A stretch of DNA of 40,123 nucleotides, from NCBI GenBank assembly GCA_944351765.1, contig CALVPR010000012.1, positions 1 through 40,123 of the forward strand, given 5' to 3'. Position numbers and translations under genes: made by a program. The notes beneath the pieces were generated by a model. It saw only the letters and a program-made list of their open reading frames with translations, did no database searches and was not told where the DNA came from. Below are positions 1 through 8,489 of the stretch, one piece after another; positions within the stretch are counted from its first letter, which is position 1; the number at the start of each line of letters is the position of its first letter. Origin of the DNA: an uncultured Bacilli bacterium. GTDB taxonomy: Bacteria > Bacillota_I > Bacilli_A > RF39 > UBA660.

Positions 1-300
1 TGGAGCTCCCATTGGTTGTACCGGACTTACTGGTGGTTCCCAACTGTTAACAGGTTCTACTGGTTTTGGTCCTTCTGTTACCGGTGGCACTGGAGCTCCC
101 ATTGGTTGTACCGGACTTACTGGTGGTTCCCAACTGTTAACAGGTTCTACTGGTTTTGGTCCTTCTGGTACTGGTGGCACTGGTGTTCCCATTGGTTGTA
201 CCGGACTTACTGGTTGTTCCCAATTATTAATAGGCTCTACTGGTTTTGGTGCTTCTGGTACTGGTGTCACTGGCGCTCCCATTGGTTGTACCGGACTTAC
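1..300 (-). repeat. 90-bp in-frame tandem repeat, about 3.3 copies visible
   Basis: Units start at 1, 91, 181 and 271, each beginning tgg-(a/t/c)g(c/t)tccc, with the last visible for 30 bp. The copies at 1-90 and 91-180 differ at only two bases that I can see; the third (181-270) is more diverged. The period of 90 bp keeps the reading frame and encodes the 30-residue Pro-rich unit. The unit is much richer in G+C than its surroundings. The array continues past the window edge, so total copy number is unknown. Confidence 0.95.
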
Positions 301-549
301 AGAAGTACCTAAAGTTGCGGCATTAGCATTATTATTTTCATAATTCATATTTATTTTTTCCTCCTTAATTTGACTTGGTTCAATTCCAGTCAATTCTTCT
401 TTACTTGTTTGTATGTTTTTTTCTTCTTTTTTCTTCTTTCGATATTTCATTCTCTTATCTGCTAAAAAACCAATTACTGTTATTATTAAAATTATTAATA
501 CAACCAAAACCCATTCATAGTATTTAATCAAAAAATCAACAAAACTCAT
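1..549 (-). CDS. Membrane-anchored proline-rich repeat protein (partial, C-terminus outside window)
   Basis: An open frame of 183 codons runs from ATG at 549 off the left edge with no stop. A GGGAGG ribosome binding site lies at 555-560. Residues about 13-31 form one hydrophobic helix, followed by a strongly basic stretch (KRMKYRKKKKEEKK) and a polar linker. From about residue 84 the protein is a tandem 30-residue repeat rich in Pro and Val, with recurring SPVQPMG, PKPVEP and NSWEPPV. This reads as a single-pass protein with an extended, probably cytoplasmic, Pro-rich tail, the basic cluster favouring a cytoplasmic side. It follows ezrA by 63 bp on the same strand, so it may be co-transcribed and act in division or envelope organisation; that is inference from position only. 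The gene is certain to be open, the function is not recognised, and a C-terminal domain could lie outside the window. Confidence 0.8.
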   Translation of the reverse strand, partial: MSFVDFLIKYYEWVLVVLIILIITVIGFLADKRMKYRKKKKEEKNIQTSKEELTGIEPSQIKEEKINMNYENNNANAATLGTSVSPVQPMGAPVTPVPEAPKPVEPINNWEQPVSPVQPMGTPVPPVPEGPKPVEPVNSWEPPVSPVQPMGAPVPPVTEGPKPVEPVNSWEPPVSPVQPMGAP

Positions 550-612
550 ACGTTCCTCCCTTTATTCTACAATAATAAAATAACATAAATTATGATAAAA
601 AGCAATATTAGA

Positions 613-2307
613 CTATCCAAATTTATCTTTAATTGTATTATCAATAGTTTCTAAAGCATTTATTACTTTGTCATACGATAATTGATACTGACCTCTTTCA
701 AACAATGTTGTAGCTGCTCCTACTGCTTCATCAACCACTTTATACTCACTTCTGTATCTATTACCATAAACTATTGCGCTTTCACAATTTTTAACAAGTT
801 TTACCATGTCATTAGTTTTATTATATATTTTAAAAACCAAATCTCTTGCCGTATCTACTCGTATATTTAAAATTTTTATAACAATTGGTTTTTTATCTAA
901 TTCTTTAGCTACTTCCCTAATTGCATCTTGTGCTTCTTTTAATTCTATAAAATAACTACTAGGAATAACTGGTATCTTATATTCCTTTAATCTATTTTTT
1001 GCTTGTTTCAATACATCCTGTATCGATTCTAATTCTTCTTTTGCTCTAGTTTCATCATCTTTCATACTTGTTATTGATCTAAGTTGGTAATCTAAGTCAT
1101 CTTGTAAACGAGACAATTTAGTATTAACTCCATCCAACTCATCTACTAATTTAGAATATGCAAACGTGTGACCATTACCATGAGAAACTAAAATCTTATA
1201 GTCTTCATTTAATTTTTCCAATTTTTTGTTTAATTCACTAAACTTGTTTATAGCTTCTTCCGTTAAATCATACGTTGCTTTTATATCATCAATTTGTAAA
1301 TATATATCTTTTACTATTTTATTTATTTTATCTAGTTTATATTTTAATGATTTAGTATTTTCTTTAAAAATATCTTTACTTTCTTTTTCACGATCAAAAT
1401 CAATATATAAAGAATTAAAGTATTCTATCATTGTTTTTAACTCAATTTTAGAGTCCCCTATAATTAACTCTTTTAAATTTTCAATAATTTTAGAATTTTT
1501 ATCCTTTATTTCTTTTATATTATACTCGACATTTAAATAATCTAAAGGATAACCATCTCTTAACATTCTAAAATATAAAGTAGTAATTTCTTCTATTTTA
1601 TTTGGCAAAATAACACTCGAAGTTAATACTATAGAAGGAACTTCTTCAACAATTATTTTCATATTGTTAATTTGATCTTCTAATTCATTAACAATTTTTT
1701 CAACTAAAACATAATCATTTATATCCATTGCTGACTCAAAGTCTTGAAACTTTTCTTCAATTTCGTTTAATCTTTTTTCAATAGAATCCGCTACAACACC
1801 ATAATCTTTTTTTGTTCTTTGAAATTTACTTTCCAATTCTCGATAATTAATTTTTAACTTTGTAATTGCCGATCTATTACGCTGTTCAGATGTTGTAATA
1901 ACTCTTATTTCGTCAACTAGCATTGCACTTTTCTTTTTTAGTGCCATTATTTCCATTTCTATATAAGCAATTTTTCTAATTGCTTGTTTATAATCTTTTT
2001 TATCAACTAAAAACTCTACATCAGAAATCATATCATTTATTTTAGGAACTTCTTCATCTTTAATTAGCTTAAATGTTGTATCCCAATCATTTAATTTATT
2101 TTTTAAATTATCAGTTTTTACTAATTCCTTTACTTTTGAAATTTCTGATAGAATTGGAACTCCAACTAATTGATTTTTTTCCAAATCTAAATTACTTATT
2201 TCTTTTTTATATTTACTAGATTGTTTCCTTTTTATAAAGGCAAAAGTTAACATTACAAATATAAGTGCTATAATTGAAGTGGTAATTATTATCACTAAAA
2301 TATCCAT
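613..2307 (-). CDS. ezrA: Septation ring formation regulator EzrA
   Basis: EzrA is a membrane-anchored regulator of FtsZ ring placement in Bacilli. The 564-residue product has the family layout and length: a short N-terminus, one transmembrane helix within the first 25 residues, then a long cytoplasmic rod of coiled-coil repeats rich in E/K/L/I to the end. The NRSAITKLK...YRELESKF stretch resembles the conserved EzrA rod. I chose the ATG at 2307 because AGAGGTG lies a normal distance upstream; an in-frame GTG at 2316 lies inside that Shine-Dalgarno. The next gene downstream is the Pro-rich repeat membrane protein. Identity rests on architecture plus recalled family sequence, and a divergent SMC-like coiled-coil protein is the less likely alternative. 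Confidence 0.85.
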   Translation of the reverse strand: MDILVIIITTSIIALIFVMLTFAFIKRKQSSKYKKEISNLDLEKNQLVGVPILSEISKVKELVKTDNLKNKLNDWDTTFKLIKDEEVPKINDMISDVEFLVDKKDYKQAIRKIAYIEMEIMALKKKSAMLVDEIRVITTSEQRNRSAITKLKINYRELESKFQRTKKDYGVVADSIEKRLNEIEEKFQDFESAMDINDYVLVEKIVNELEDQINNMKIIVEEVPSIVLTSSVILPNKIEEITTLYFRMLRDGYPLDYLNVEYNIKEIKDKNSKIIENLKELIIGDSKIELKTMIEYFNSLYIDFDREKESKDIFKENTKSLKYKLDKINKIVKDIYLQIDDIKATYDLTEEAINKFSELNKKLEKLNEDYKILVSHGNGHTFAYSKLVDELDGVNTKLSRLQDDLDYQLRSITSMKDDETRAKEELESIQDVLKQAKNRLKEYKIPVIPSSYFIELKEAQDAIREVAKELDKKPIVIKILNIRVDTARDLVFKIYNKTNDMVKLVKNCESAIVYGNRYRSEYKVVDEAVGAATTLFERGQYQLSYDKVINALETIDNTIKDKFG

Positions 2308-2337
2308 TGAATTCACCTCTACTAGTCTCTATAATCT

Positions 2338-2366
2338 ATTTTACCACACAAATAATTTTTTTTGTA
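2338..2366 (-). promoter_or_regulatory. Possible ezrA promoter
   Basis: On the minus strand a TAAAAT -10 box (2338-2343) with a TGTGG upstream extension precedes the ezrA ribosome binding site. The -35 region at 17-bp spacing (2361-2366, TACAAA) is poor, so this would depend on the -10 element. Confidence 0.35.
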
Positions 2367-2441
2367 TATTTTTAATAATAAAAATTAAATAAAATTATAA
2401 AATGTTATTAATTGCAAAATTAAAAATTTATTTAATCCATT

Positions 2442-2468
2442 AAAAAAATAGAGATTATCGTCTCTATT
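2442..2468 (-). terminator. Intrinsic terminator after the uvrB operon
   Basis: Read on the minus strand, AATAGAGA (2468-2461), a 6-base loop and TCTCTATT (2454-2447) form a perfect 8-bp stem followed by a run of Ts (2446-2442). It lies 17 bp after the stop of the XRE-like gene. Confidence 0.85.
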
Positions 2469-2484
2469 AAAAACTAAATAAAAT

Positions 2485-2844
2485 TTATTTTCGATAATGT
2501 TGTCTATTAAATTCTGCAATGCTTTTATTAGCATTCTGAATTAACATATCTAATTCTAATAGTTCATCTAAAGTACTAAAAGGATTAATTTTTTTTATTG
2601 TTAAAACAATTTGATTTACTATTATTTCAGGATAACTGTCATGATAATATTCCAGAAGTTTGTTTAAAGCTACACATATTTTTATTCTTTTTACTGTAAG
2701 ATTGTTAGCACTATTTTGTTCAAAGTCTTGCAAATCTTCCTGTGACATAACAGACAATTTGGCAAAATCCTTTTGGCTTATCTTTAACAATTTTCTTAAT
2801 CTTAAAAAATCTGAACCTAACCTTAAATCATTTTCATTTTCCAT
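2485..2844 (-). CDS. XRE-like helix-turn-helix regulator
   Basis: A protein of about 119 residues whose first 60 residues match a Cro/CI-type helix-turn-helix (FLRLRKLLKISQKDFAKLSVMS...LQDFEQ). The remainder is helical without a recognisable domain. A GTG at 2853 overlaps the uvrB stop as GTGA, while the ATG at 2844 is a stronger start codon; I prefer the ATG, but either implies translational coupling to uvrB. It is the last gene of the operon, just before a strong terminator. The target is unknown. The HTH is somewhat degenerate (FEQN instead of the usual WExG), so it may not bind DNA in the classical way. Confidence 0.75.
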   Translation of the reverse strand: MENENDLRLGSDFLRLRKLLKISQKDFAKLSVMSQEDLQDFEQNSANNLTVKRIKICVALNKLLEYYHDSYPEIIVNQIVLTIKKINPFSTLDELLELDMLIQNANKSIAEFNRQHYRK

Positions 2845-2849
2845 AAATA

Positions 2850-4799
2850 TCACTCACTTTCTAATTCAAATATTGCATCTCTAAGTTCCATTGCCTTTTC
2901 AAAATCCAATTTTTTTGCAGCTTCTCTCATTTCCCTATTTAATCTATCTATTAAATCCATTTTTTCTTTTTTAGACATTTTTTCTTTTTTCTTTTCTTTT
3001 ACTTCCAATTCATTACTTACAACATCTCTTATTTCTTTTTCAATTGTTTTAGGAATAATGTTATGTACTCTATTGTATTCCTCTTGAATTTTTCTTCTTC
3101 TATTAGTTTCTGTTATTGCTATTTGCATTGCTTCACTTATAGTATCTGCAAACATTATAACGTGACCTTTAGAATTTCTAGCACATCTTCCTATTGTTTG
3201 AATTAAGCTTCTAGAACTTCTTAAAAATCCTTGTTTATCGGCATCCATTATAGCTATTAAACTAACTTCTGGAATATCAATACCTTCTCTTAACAAGTTT
3301 ATTCCTACTACTACATCATATTTTCCAAGTCTTAAGTCTCTTATAATTTGTAACCTTTGTAATGTCTTAATTTCATTATGAAGGTATGCAACTTTAATGT
3401 CAATACTTTTTAAATAATTTGACAGTTCTTCGGCCATTCTTATTGTCAAAGTGGTAATTAATACTCTTTCATTGTTCTCAATTCTTTTATTTATTTCTTC
3501 TACTAAACTATCTATTTGATTTTTAGTTGGTCTTACTTCAACAGTTGGATCTAATAGTCCAGTTGGTCTTATTATTTGTTCTGCTACTTGTCCACCAACT
3601 TTTTCAAGTTCATAATCTCCAGGAGTAGCTGATACATATATAACTTGATTAATTTTTTTCTCAAATTCTTCAAACTTAAGTGGTCTATTATCAAGAGCAC
3701 TAGGAAGTCTAAAACCATAATCTACTAAATTTTGCTTTCTTGCTCTATCCCCATTAAACATTCCCCTTACTTGTGGAAGAGTTACGTGAGATTCATCTAT
3801 TACTAACAAATAATCTTTAGGAAAAAAATCCATTAAGGTTGTTGGTGTTTCTCCTTCTTTTTTTAAAGCAATATGTCTAGAATAGTTTTCTATACCCCTA
3901 CAAAATCCTGTTTCTAGAAGCATTTCCATATCATAATTTGTTCTTTCCCTAAGTCTTTGTTCTTCAATCAATTTATTATGATCCTTAAAATATTCTAATC
4001 TTTGTTCTAATTCTTCTTTAATATTTTTAACAGCAATTTTAAGTTTATCATCACTAGTTACAAAGTGAGATGCTGGAAAAATTGATATACTTTTTTTATC
4101 TTTAATTATTTTACCTGTTATTGTGTCAAATTCACTTATTCTATCTATTTCATCTCCAAAAAATTCAATCAATATTCCATTTTTTCTCTCATAAGCAGGA
4201 ACTATTTCAATAGAATCTCCTTTTACTCTAAATGTTCCTCTTTTTAGATCCATATCATTTCTTTCATATAACATTTCTACTAATTTTTTTAAAACAATAT
4301 CTCTTTCAATATTATCTCCAACATTTAAAGTTAGCATTTTCTTTAGGTATTCTTCAACTTCTCCAATTCCATAAATACAAGAAACTGAAGCTACTACTAT
4401 TACATCTCTTCTTGATAATAAAGCAGATGTTGCAGCATGTCTTAACTCATCTATTTCATCATTAATTGAAGAGTCTTTTTCAATATAAGTATCAGTAGAT
4501 GGTACATATGCTTCTGGTTGATAATAATCATAATATGATACAAAATATTCTACTCTATTATTAGGAAATAATTCTTTAAGTTCTGAATACAATTGTCCCG
4601 CTAAAGTTTTATTATGTGCTAAAACTAAAGTTGGTTTATTCACTTCTTTTATAACATTTGCAATAGTAAAAGTTTTACCTGTACCTGTTGCTCCAAGTAA
4701 AACTTGATCTTTTTTTCCTTCTTTTATTCCACTTACCAATTCATAAATTGCCTGAGGTTGATCACCACTAGGCTTATATTTTGATACTAATTCAAACAT
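2850..4799 (-). CDS. uvrB: UvrABC excinuclease subunit B
   Basis: UvrB is the damage-verifying helicase-like subunit of nucleotide excision repair, loaded by UvrA and joined by UvrC. The 649-residue product is full length. Visible elements are the Walker A GATGTGKT at residues 36-43, the UvrB-specific beta-hairpin region ([21 protein letters not shown]), a DESH Walker B motif in the middle, helicase motif VI ([12 protein letters not shown]) and a C-terminal UVR domain ([19 protein letters not shown]) that contacts UvrC. The start at 4799 has AGAGGATG upstream, which overlaps the end of the DUF4186 gene. The stop overlaps the GTG before the downstream XRE gene. uvrA is not in the window. Confidence 0.98.
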   Translation of the reverse strand: MFELVSKYKPSGDQPQAIYELVSGIKEGKKDQVLLGATGTGKTFTIANVIKEVNKPTLVLAHNKTLAGQLYSELKELFPNNRVEYFVSYYDYYQPEAYVPSTDTYIEKDSSINDEIDELRHAATSALLSRRDVIVVASVSCIYGIGEVEEYLKKMLTLNVGDNIERDIVLKKLVEMLYERNDMDLKRGTFRVKGDSIEIVPAYERKNGILIEFFGDEIDRISEFDTITGKIIKDKKSISIFPASHFVTSDDKLKIAVKNIKEELEQRLEYFKDHNKLIEEQRLRERTNYDMEMLLETGFCRGIENYSRHIALKKEGETPTTLMDFFPKDYLLVIDESHVTLPQVRGMFNGDRARKQNLVDYGFRLPSALDNRPLKFEEFEKKINQVIYVSATPGDYELEKVGGQVAEQIIRPTGLLDPTVEVRPTKNQIDSLVEEINKRIENNERVLITTLTIRMAEELSNYLKSIDIKVAYLHNEIKTLQRLQIIRDLRLGKYDVVVGINLLREGIDIPEVSLIAIMDADKQGFLRSSRSLIQTIGRCARNSKGHVIMFADTISEAMQIAITETNRRRKIQEEYNRVHNIIPKTIEKEIRDVVSNELEVKEKKKEKMSKKEKMDLIDRLNREMREAAKKLDFEKAMELRDAIFELESE

Positions 4800-4803
4800 A
4801 TTA

Positions 4804-5159
4804 TCATCCTCTTTTACTATTTCTTATTATCCATTCCATTATTATATTTACAATATAATCTACCTCATCTTTAGTTAATTCTTTTTCTTTTTCTATATGA
4901 TGCCATTTATATAAACAACTTCTACAACAAGTTGCCGTAGCATGTTGTGCAATAAATACCGGATGCCCTTTCATTGGAGTTGTTTTCCATCATTATTTAT
5001 ATATTTAGGAGCAATTCTTTTAATAATAAAATCATAAGCATGATTTCTAATTTCATCTAACCCCTTAATCTTTATATAGTTTAATTCTTTATCATTTAAC
5101 TTAAAACTATTTCTAAACTTTGATTTAGATAGACTATTTAATTTATCTTCTATTCTCAT
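4804..5159 (-). pseudogene. DUF4186 family protein, split by a one-base frameshift
   Basis: Two frames together make one DUF4186 protein of about 118 residues, the family's usual size as I recall it. The first (5159-4971) carries LSKSKFR...F, GLDEIRNHAYDFI and ends NDGKQLQ. The second (4974-4804) starts MKGHPVFIAQHATATCCRSC and continues KWHHIEKEKELTKDEVDYIV. The family normally reads NDGKQTPMKGHP, so one base is missing near the AAAACAA run at about 4984-4990. The stop of the first part and the ATG of the second overlap as ATGA. Both halves keep conserved residues including the CC..C cluster, so decay is recent, or the frames are joined by -1 slippage, or it is a sequencing error, or two coupled polypeptides are made. 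Function of DUF4186 is unknown. It sits 5 bp from uvrB. Confidence 0.8.
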
Positions 5160-5164
5160 ATATA

Positions 5165-5989
5165 TTAACTTTTAAATAAAGTTCTTTCCCTTTTTAGTTT
5201 AGACAATAAATACTGAATGTATTCTTTTTCTTCACTATTATTTGACTCTTCATACATATTAATTAAAGTTTTTCTATCTTTTTTACATACAAATCCATTT
5301 TCATCAACATAGTATTCAATATTTAATTGCGGATATATTTTAAGCCATTTAGGATTATGATAAATATATTCATCAAAATAATCATCAAAGTCTACCAATA
5401 TATCAAAAACTAAAACAGTGCTATGATAATAATTACCTAACAATATATTATGATCATTTTTAATTTTAGAAATTATATGTGAATAATCTTCTTTACTAAT
5501 TTCCATATTCATTTTATTTAGGATATGCAATAACGCTTTATATGCATTATACTCTCCCAAAACGTTTTGTGTAGTACGATTACAATCTCCTTTAACAGTT
5601 AAAACAGGAGCGCATTTTAAACTTTTCCATTCATCACCAGAACTTAAAATAATATCTTCTTTTATTATTTGCATAATAACTGGGCCTGCTTTACCAATAA
5701 AGATTTCATAATTTTGATTAATATATTCTAGTTGCATTAAAATAGTCCCCAAAGATAAAATATTCTTATCTTGAATTTCTTTTAGCAAATTAGAACTAAT
5801 GCATACTTCCGTAAATGATTTAGTGTACCCTAATATATTTTCATGAAGATCCTCATCAACATTACATTTTACTTCATATTTATCATCTGTTAATTCTTTT
5901 GTTGTTTTGACTATTATTTCTTCTAGTTTTACCATAATTTCTTCAAAATTTAAATCTTTGGTATATAATTCTTTTATTTTTTTAAGCAT
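5165..5989 (-). CDS. Uncharacterised protein paired with XRE regulator
   Basis: A 274-residue soluble-looking protein that I do not recognise. It has no signal peptide, no transmembrane helix and no HExxH that would make it an ImmA/IrrE protease. It is acidic and rich in Asn, Asp, Ile and Tyr, with an Asp-rich segment VDFDDYFDEY near residue 205. The ATG at 5989 is preferred over GTG at 5998 because AAAGGTGG lies just upstream of it. It overlaps the last 8 bases of the XRE gene, so the two are translationally coupled. That arrangement resembles regulator/effector pairs, but no toxin or enzyme motif supports that reading. It ends 5 bp before the DUF4186 gene. Confidence 0.75.
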   Translation of the reverse strand: MLKKIKELYTKDLNFEEIMVKLEEIIVKTTKELTDDKYEVKCNVDEDLHENILGYTKSFTEVCISSNLLKEIQDKNILSLGTILMQLEYINQNYEIFIGKAGPVIMQIIKEDIILSSGDEWKSLKCAPVLTVKGDCNRTTQNVLGEYNAYKALLHILNKMNMEISKEDYSHIISKIKNDHNILLGNYYHSTVLVFDILVDFDDYFDEYIYHNPKWLKIYPQLNIEYYVDENGFVCKKDRKTLINMYEESNNSEEKEYIQYLLSKLKRERTLFKS

Positions 5990-6368
5990 CAAAACCACCT
6001 TTTCTTGATTTTTTATTATTATGTATTTCTAAAAATTCTACAATTAATTGTTCGGCATCCTTTTTTAAATCAGGACGTATTATTCCAATTGACTTTGCTA
6101 ACATGCAACGATATATAATCTCTTTTTCTGTTTCACTAGTAACTAAATAATTTCCTAGTTCTTCTAATTCAAAATAATCTTCTAGAGAAATTCCTAATTC
6201 ATTTAAACCACTTTTTAATATACGTAAAGTCATTTTTCTTTTACCATTTTCTACCGAAGATATATAAGCAGGAGAGCATGAAAAATATTTAGAAAATTCA
6301 TTTTGTTTTATATCTTTAGCTATTCTTATAAATCTTAATGGGTGAAAATTTTGTTGATTTGATTTCAT
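5982..6368 (-). CDS. XRE-family helix-turn-helix regulator
   Basis: A 128-residue protein with an N-terminal Cro/CI-type HTH at about residues 10-65 (LRFIRIAKDIKQNEFSKYF, SPAYISSVENGKRKM). The C-terminal half is helical and unclassified. It starts at ATG 6368 behind a good AAAGGAGGATATT ribosome binding site and is the first gene of the operon that continues through the unknown 274-residue protein, DUF4186 and uvrB. A TATAC-3-GTATA inverted repeat overlaps the -10 box of its promoter and is a plausible autoregulatory operator. Whether it also links uvrB expression to a signal is inference. Confidence 0.85.
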   Translation of the reverse strand: MKSNQQNFHPLRFIRIAKDIKQNEFSKYFSCSPAYISSVENGKRKMTLRILKSGLNELGISLEDYFELEELGNYLVTSETEKEIIYRCMLAKSIGIIRPDLKKDAEQLIVEFLEIHNNKKSRKGGFDA

Positions 6369-6404
6369 AATATCCTCCTTTTATATCAAAATTTATTTAA
6401 TAGT

Positions 6405-6433
6405 ATTATACCATGTATACTTTAAGATGTAAA
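6405..6433 (-). promoter_or_regulatory. Promoter and likely operator of the XRE-uvrB operon
   Basis: Minus-strand TTTACA (6433-6428), a 17-bp spacer and TATAAT (6410-6405) with an extended TGG. The inverted repeat TATAC-CAT-GTATA at 6407-6419 overlaps the -10 box, where an XRE repressor could bind. Confidence 0.8.
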
Positions 6434-6443
6434 TTTAATAAAG

Positions 6444-6470
6444 AAAAAAGGAACCTATAATATAGATTCC
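6444..6470 (-). terminator. Intrinsic terminator after dapA
   Basis: A minus-strand stem of 9 pairs (GGAATCTAT against ATAGGTTCC, one G-T pair) with a 3-base loop, followed by six Ts. It starts 7 bp after the dapA stop and ends the hydrolase-prs-dapA unit. Confidence 0.9.
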
Positions 6471-6476
6471 CCATAT

Positions 6477-7355
6477 TTATTTATGTTTAGATAGCACTTT
6501 AACTAATCTTTCTTTATTCTTTTTAGATAGTTCTACTAATGGTAATCTGGGAATACCATAATCATATCCCATCAAATTTAATGCATATTTAATAGGAATA
6601 GGATTAGTTTCTGAAAATAAAATTTCTATTAATTCTAATACTTCCAATTGCATTTTACATGCTTCTTTTACTTCTCCATTTAAATATTTATAAACCATAT
6701 CATGTGTATATTTAGGCATAATATTAGATAAAACAGATATTACACCTTTACCTCCTAAAGAAAGTATTGGAACTATTTGATCGTCATTTCCCGAATATAT
6801 ATCAAAATTATCTCCACATAAACTTGATATTTTAGCAATTTGTGATATATTGCCACTTGCTTCTTTTATCCCTACTATATTATTTATTTTTGATAATTCT
6901 AAACATGTTTCAGGTAAAATATTTACTCCTGTTCTACTTGGAACATTATATACAATAATAGGGATATTAACATTTTCTGCAATCTTCTTATAATGAGCAA
7001 TTAAACCACTTTGAGTAGTTTTATTATAATATGGAGTTACTATTAATAAAGCATCTGCCCCTTCTTGCTCGGCATATTTAGACATCTCTATTGCAGTTTT
7101 CGTATTATTACTACCAGTACCAATAATCACTTTAGTACGTTTATCAATTTTATTTATAGCATACTTTATTACATTTTTCTTTTCATCTTCACTCATTGTC
7201 GAAGACTCTCCCGTTGTACCACAAACAATTATTGCATCTATTTCATTTTTTATTTGATCTTCTATTAATTTTCCAAACTCAATATAATTAATTGCACTTT
7301 CTGTAAAAGGAGTAGCAATAGCGGTACCACAACCAATAAACACTGTGTTTTTCAT
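6477..7355 (-). CDS. dapA: 4-hydroxy-tetrahydrodipicolinate synthase
   Basis: DapA condenses pyruvate with aspartate semialdehyde in the diaminopimelate/lysine pathway, feeding peptidoglycan and, in spore formers, dipicolinate. The 292-residue TIM-barrel has CGTTGESS at residues 45-52, YYNKTTQSG around 109-117, Tyr136 in VYNVPSRTG, the substrate carboxylate-binding Arg141 and the Schiff-base Lys164 in GIKEASG. That set supports DHDPS over other members of the same aldolase superfamily. A ribosome binding site AGAAAGGA precedes ATG 7355. prs lies 27 bp upstream on the same strand. No other dap or lys gene is nearby, and no lysine riboswitch is visible. Confidence 0.93.
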   Translation of the reverse strand: MKNTVFIGCGTAIATPFTESAINYIEFGKLIEDQIKNEIDAIIVCGTTGESSTMSEDEKKNVIKYAINKIDKRTKVIIGTGSNNTKTAIEMSKYAEQEGADALLIVTPYYNKTTQSGLIAHYKKIAENVNIPIIVYNVPSRTGVNILPETCLELSKINNIVGIKEASGNISQIAKISSLCGDNFDIYSGNDDQIVPILSLGGKGVISVLSNIMPKYTHDMVYKYLNGEVKEACKMQLEVLELIEILFSETNPIPIKYALNLMGYDYGIPRLPLVELSKKNKERLVKVLSKHK

Positions 7356-7382
7356 AAAAATTTCCTTTCTAATATAATATTA

Positions 7383-8465
7383 TTATTTTATTCCTTTTTT
7401 ATCCATTACTCTTTTAAATACTTTTCTTTTTCCATTATGAAGTGTTTCTAAAGACAATTTTTTATTTAATCTATCAATAATTCTAGCAATAAATAATGAA
7501 CAATCAACATCAAAATACCATTCTTTAGATTTTATATTTTCTGGTACATACGCTAAATTAGTGGCATAAACTTTATCAAAATATCCTTTCTCATAAGCAT
7601 CTTCAAACATTTCTATACCATCTACAAATAGAGCAAATGTTACTATTAAATATATATGTCTTGCTCCTTTTTCTTTTAATACTTTAGCAGTTTCAATCAT
7701 TGAACCTCCAGATGATATCATGTCATCAACCACTATTATGTCTTTATCTTTTACATCACTTCCTAAATAAACATGTTCAACAATTGGATTTTTTCCATCA
7801 ATAACTTTACTTAAATCTCTTCTTTTATAGAATAATCCTACATCACTTCCTAATATTTCAGCATAATATCTTGCTCTTTCCATTGCCCCCATATCAGGAC
7901 TAACTACCAAACTATTATTTATATCTTCATTTTCAATCAATCTATCAATTATGATATTGGTAGGATAAAAATTGTCAAAAGGTAAATTAGGTACAGCATT
8001 AGCAACATTTGGATCATGAGCATCAAAAGTTACTATACTTTTTACACCCATTCTTTCTAATTCCTGTAATGCAATTGCACAATCTAGAGATTCTCTTCCC
8101 TTTCTTTTGTGCTGCCTTGATTGATATAACAATGGCATTATTAAATTTATTCTATTAGCATGACCACTAGTAGCCCCAATTACTCTTTTAATATCTTGAA
8201 AATGTTCATCTGGTGACATATAATGTTTCATTCCATGAAAATTATAACTAATGCTATAATTACTTACATCGGATAAAATATATAAATCTTTATCCCTTAC
8301 ACTATCTTCTATTTTAGCCTTCCCTTCACCATTAGAAAACCTACTAGCAGTTATCGGTACAATATAATTAAATTGAATTTCCCTTTCTTTCTGTAAACTT
8401 ATATTTACTTTTTCTCCTAGTTCTCTTGCATTGTCAAACACAATTAATCTTAAATTACTATCCAT
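7383..8465 (-). CDS. prs: Ribose-phosphate pyrophosphokinase (long form)
   Basis: PRPP synthetase transfers pyrophosphate from ATP to ribose 5-phosphate for nucleotide and NAD synthesis. The PRPP-binding loop VVDDMISSGGS lies at about residues 245-255, and two tandem phosphoribosyltransferase-like halves are evident (QSRQHKRKGRES near 115-126, FDAHDPN near 147-153, SPDMGAMERARYYAE near 189-203). At 360 residues it is longer than the classical form of about 315. Extra sequence around NYSISYNFHGMKHYMSP, after residue 68, and a basic C-terminus account for much of the difference. It therefore belongs to a divergent Prs subgroup, and loss of normal allosteric control is possible but not shown. 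It lies between the metallo-hydrolase and dapA. Confidence 0.9.
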   Translation of the reverse strand: MDSNLRLIVFDNARELGEKVNISLQKEREIQFNYIVPITASRFSNGEGKAKIEDSVRDKDLYILSDVSNYSISYNFHGMKHYMSPDEHFQDIKRVIGATSGHANRINLIMPLLYQSRQHKRKGRESLDCAIALQELERMGVKSIVTFDAHDPNVANAVPNLPFDNFYPTNIIIDRLIENEDINNSLVVSPDMGAMERARYYAEILGSDVGLFYKRRDLSKVIDGKNPIVEHVYLGSDVKDKDIIVVDDMISSGGSMIETAKVLKEKGARHIYLIVTFALFVDGIEMFEDAYEKGYFDKVYATNLAYVPENIKSKEWYFDVDCSLFIARIIDRLNKKLSLETLHNGKRKVFKRVMDKKGIK

Positions 8466-8489
8466 ACTACTTTACTACTCCTTTATACT

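Noticed and set aside
1-300. CRISPR-like array
   Set aside because: The 90-bp units are contiguous, in frame and have no spacers; they encode a protein repeat.
16-312. A plus-strand open frame through the left-end repeat array
   Set aside because: It is the antisense of the Pro-rich repeat gene, rich in Trp, Tyr and Phe only because of the complementary codons; no ribosome binding site.
4804-5159. Alternative genetic code (TGA as Trp) to explain the broken DUF4186 gene
   Set aside because: Reading through the TGA stays in the wrong frame and does not give MKGHPVF; uvrB also ends naturally at TGA.
5165-5989. ImmA/IrrE-type protease partner of the XRE regulator
   Set aside because: No HExxH motif is present in the protein.
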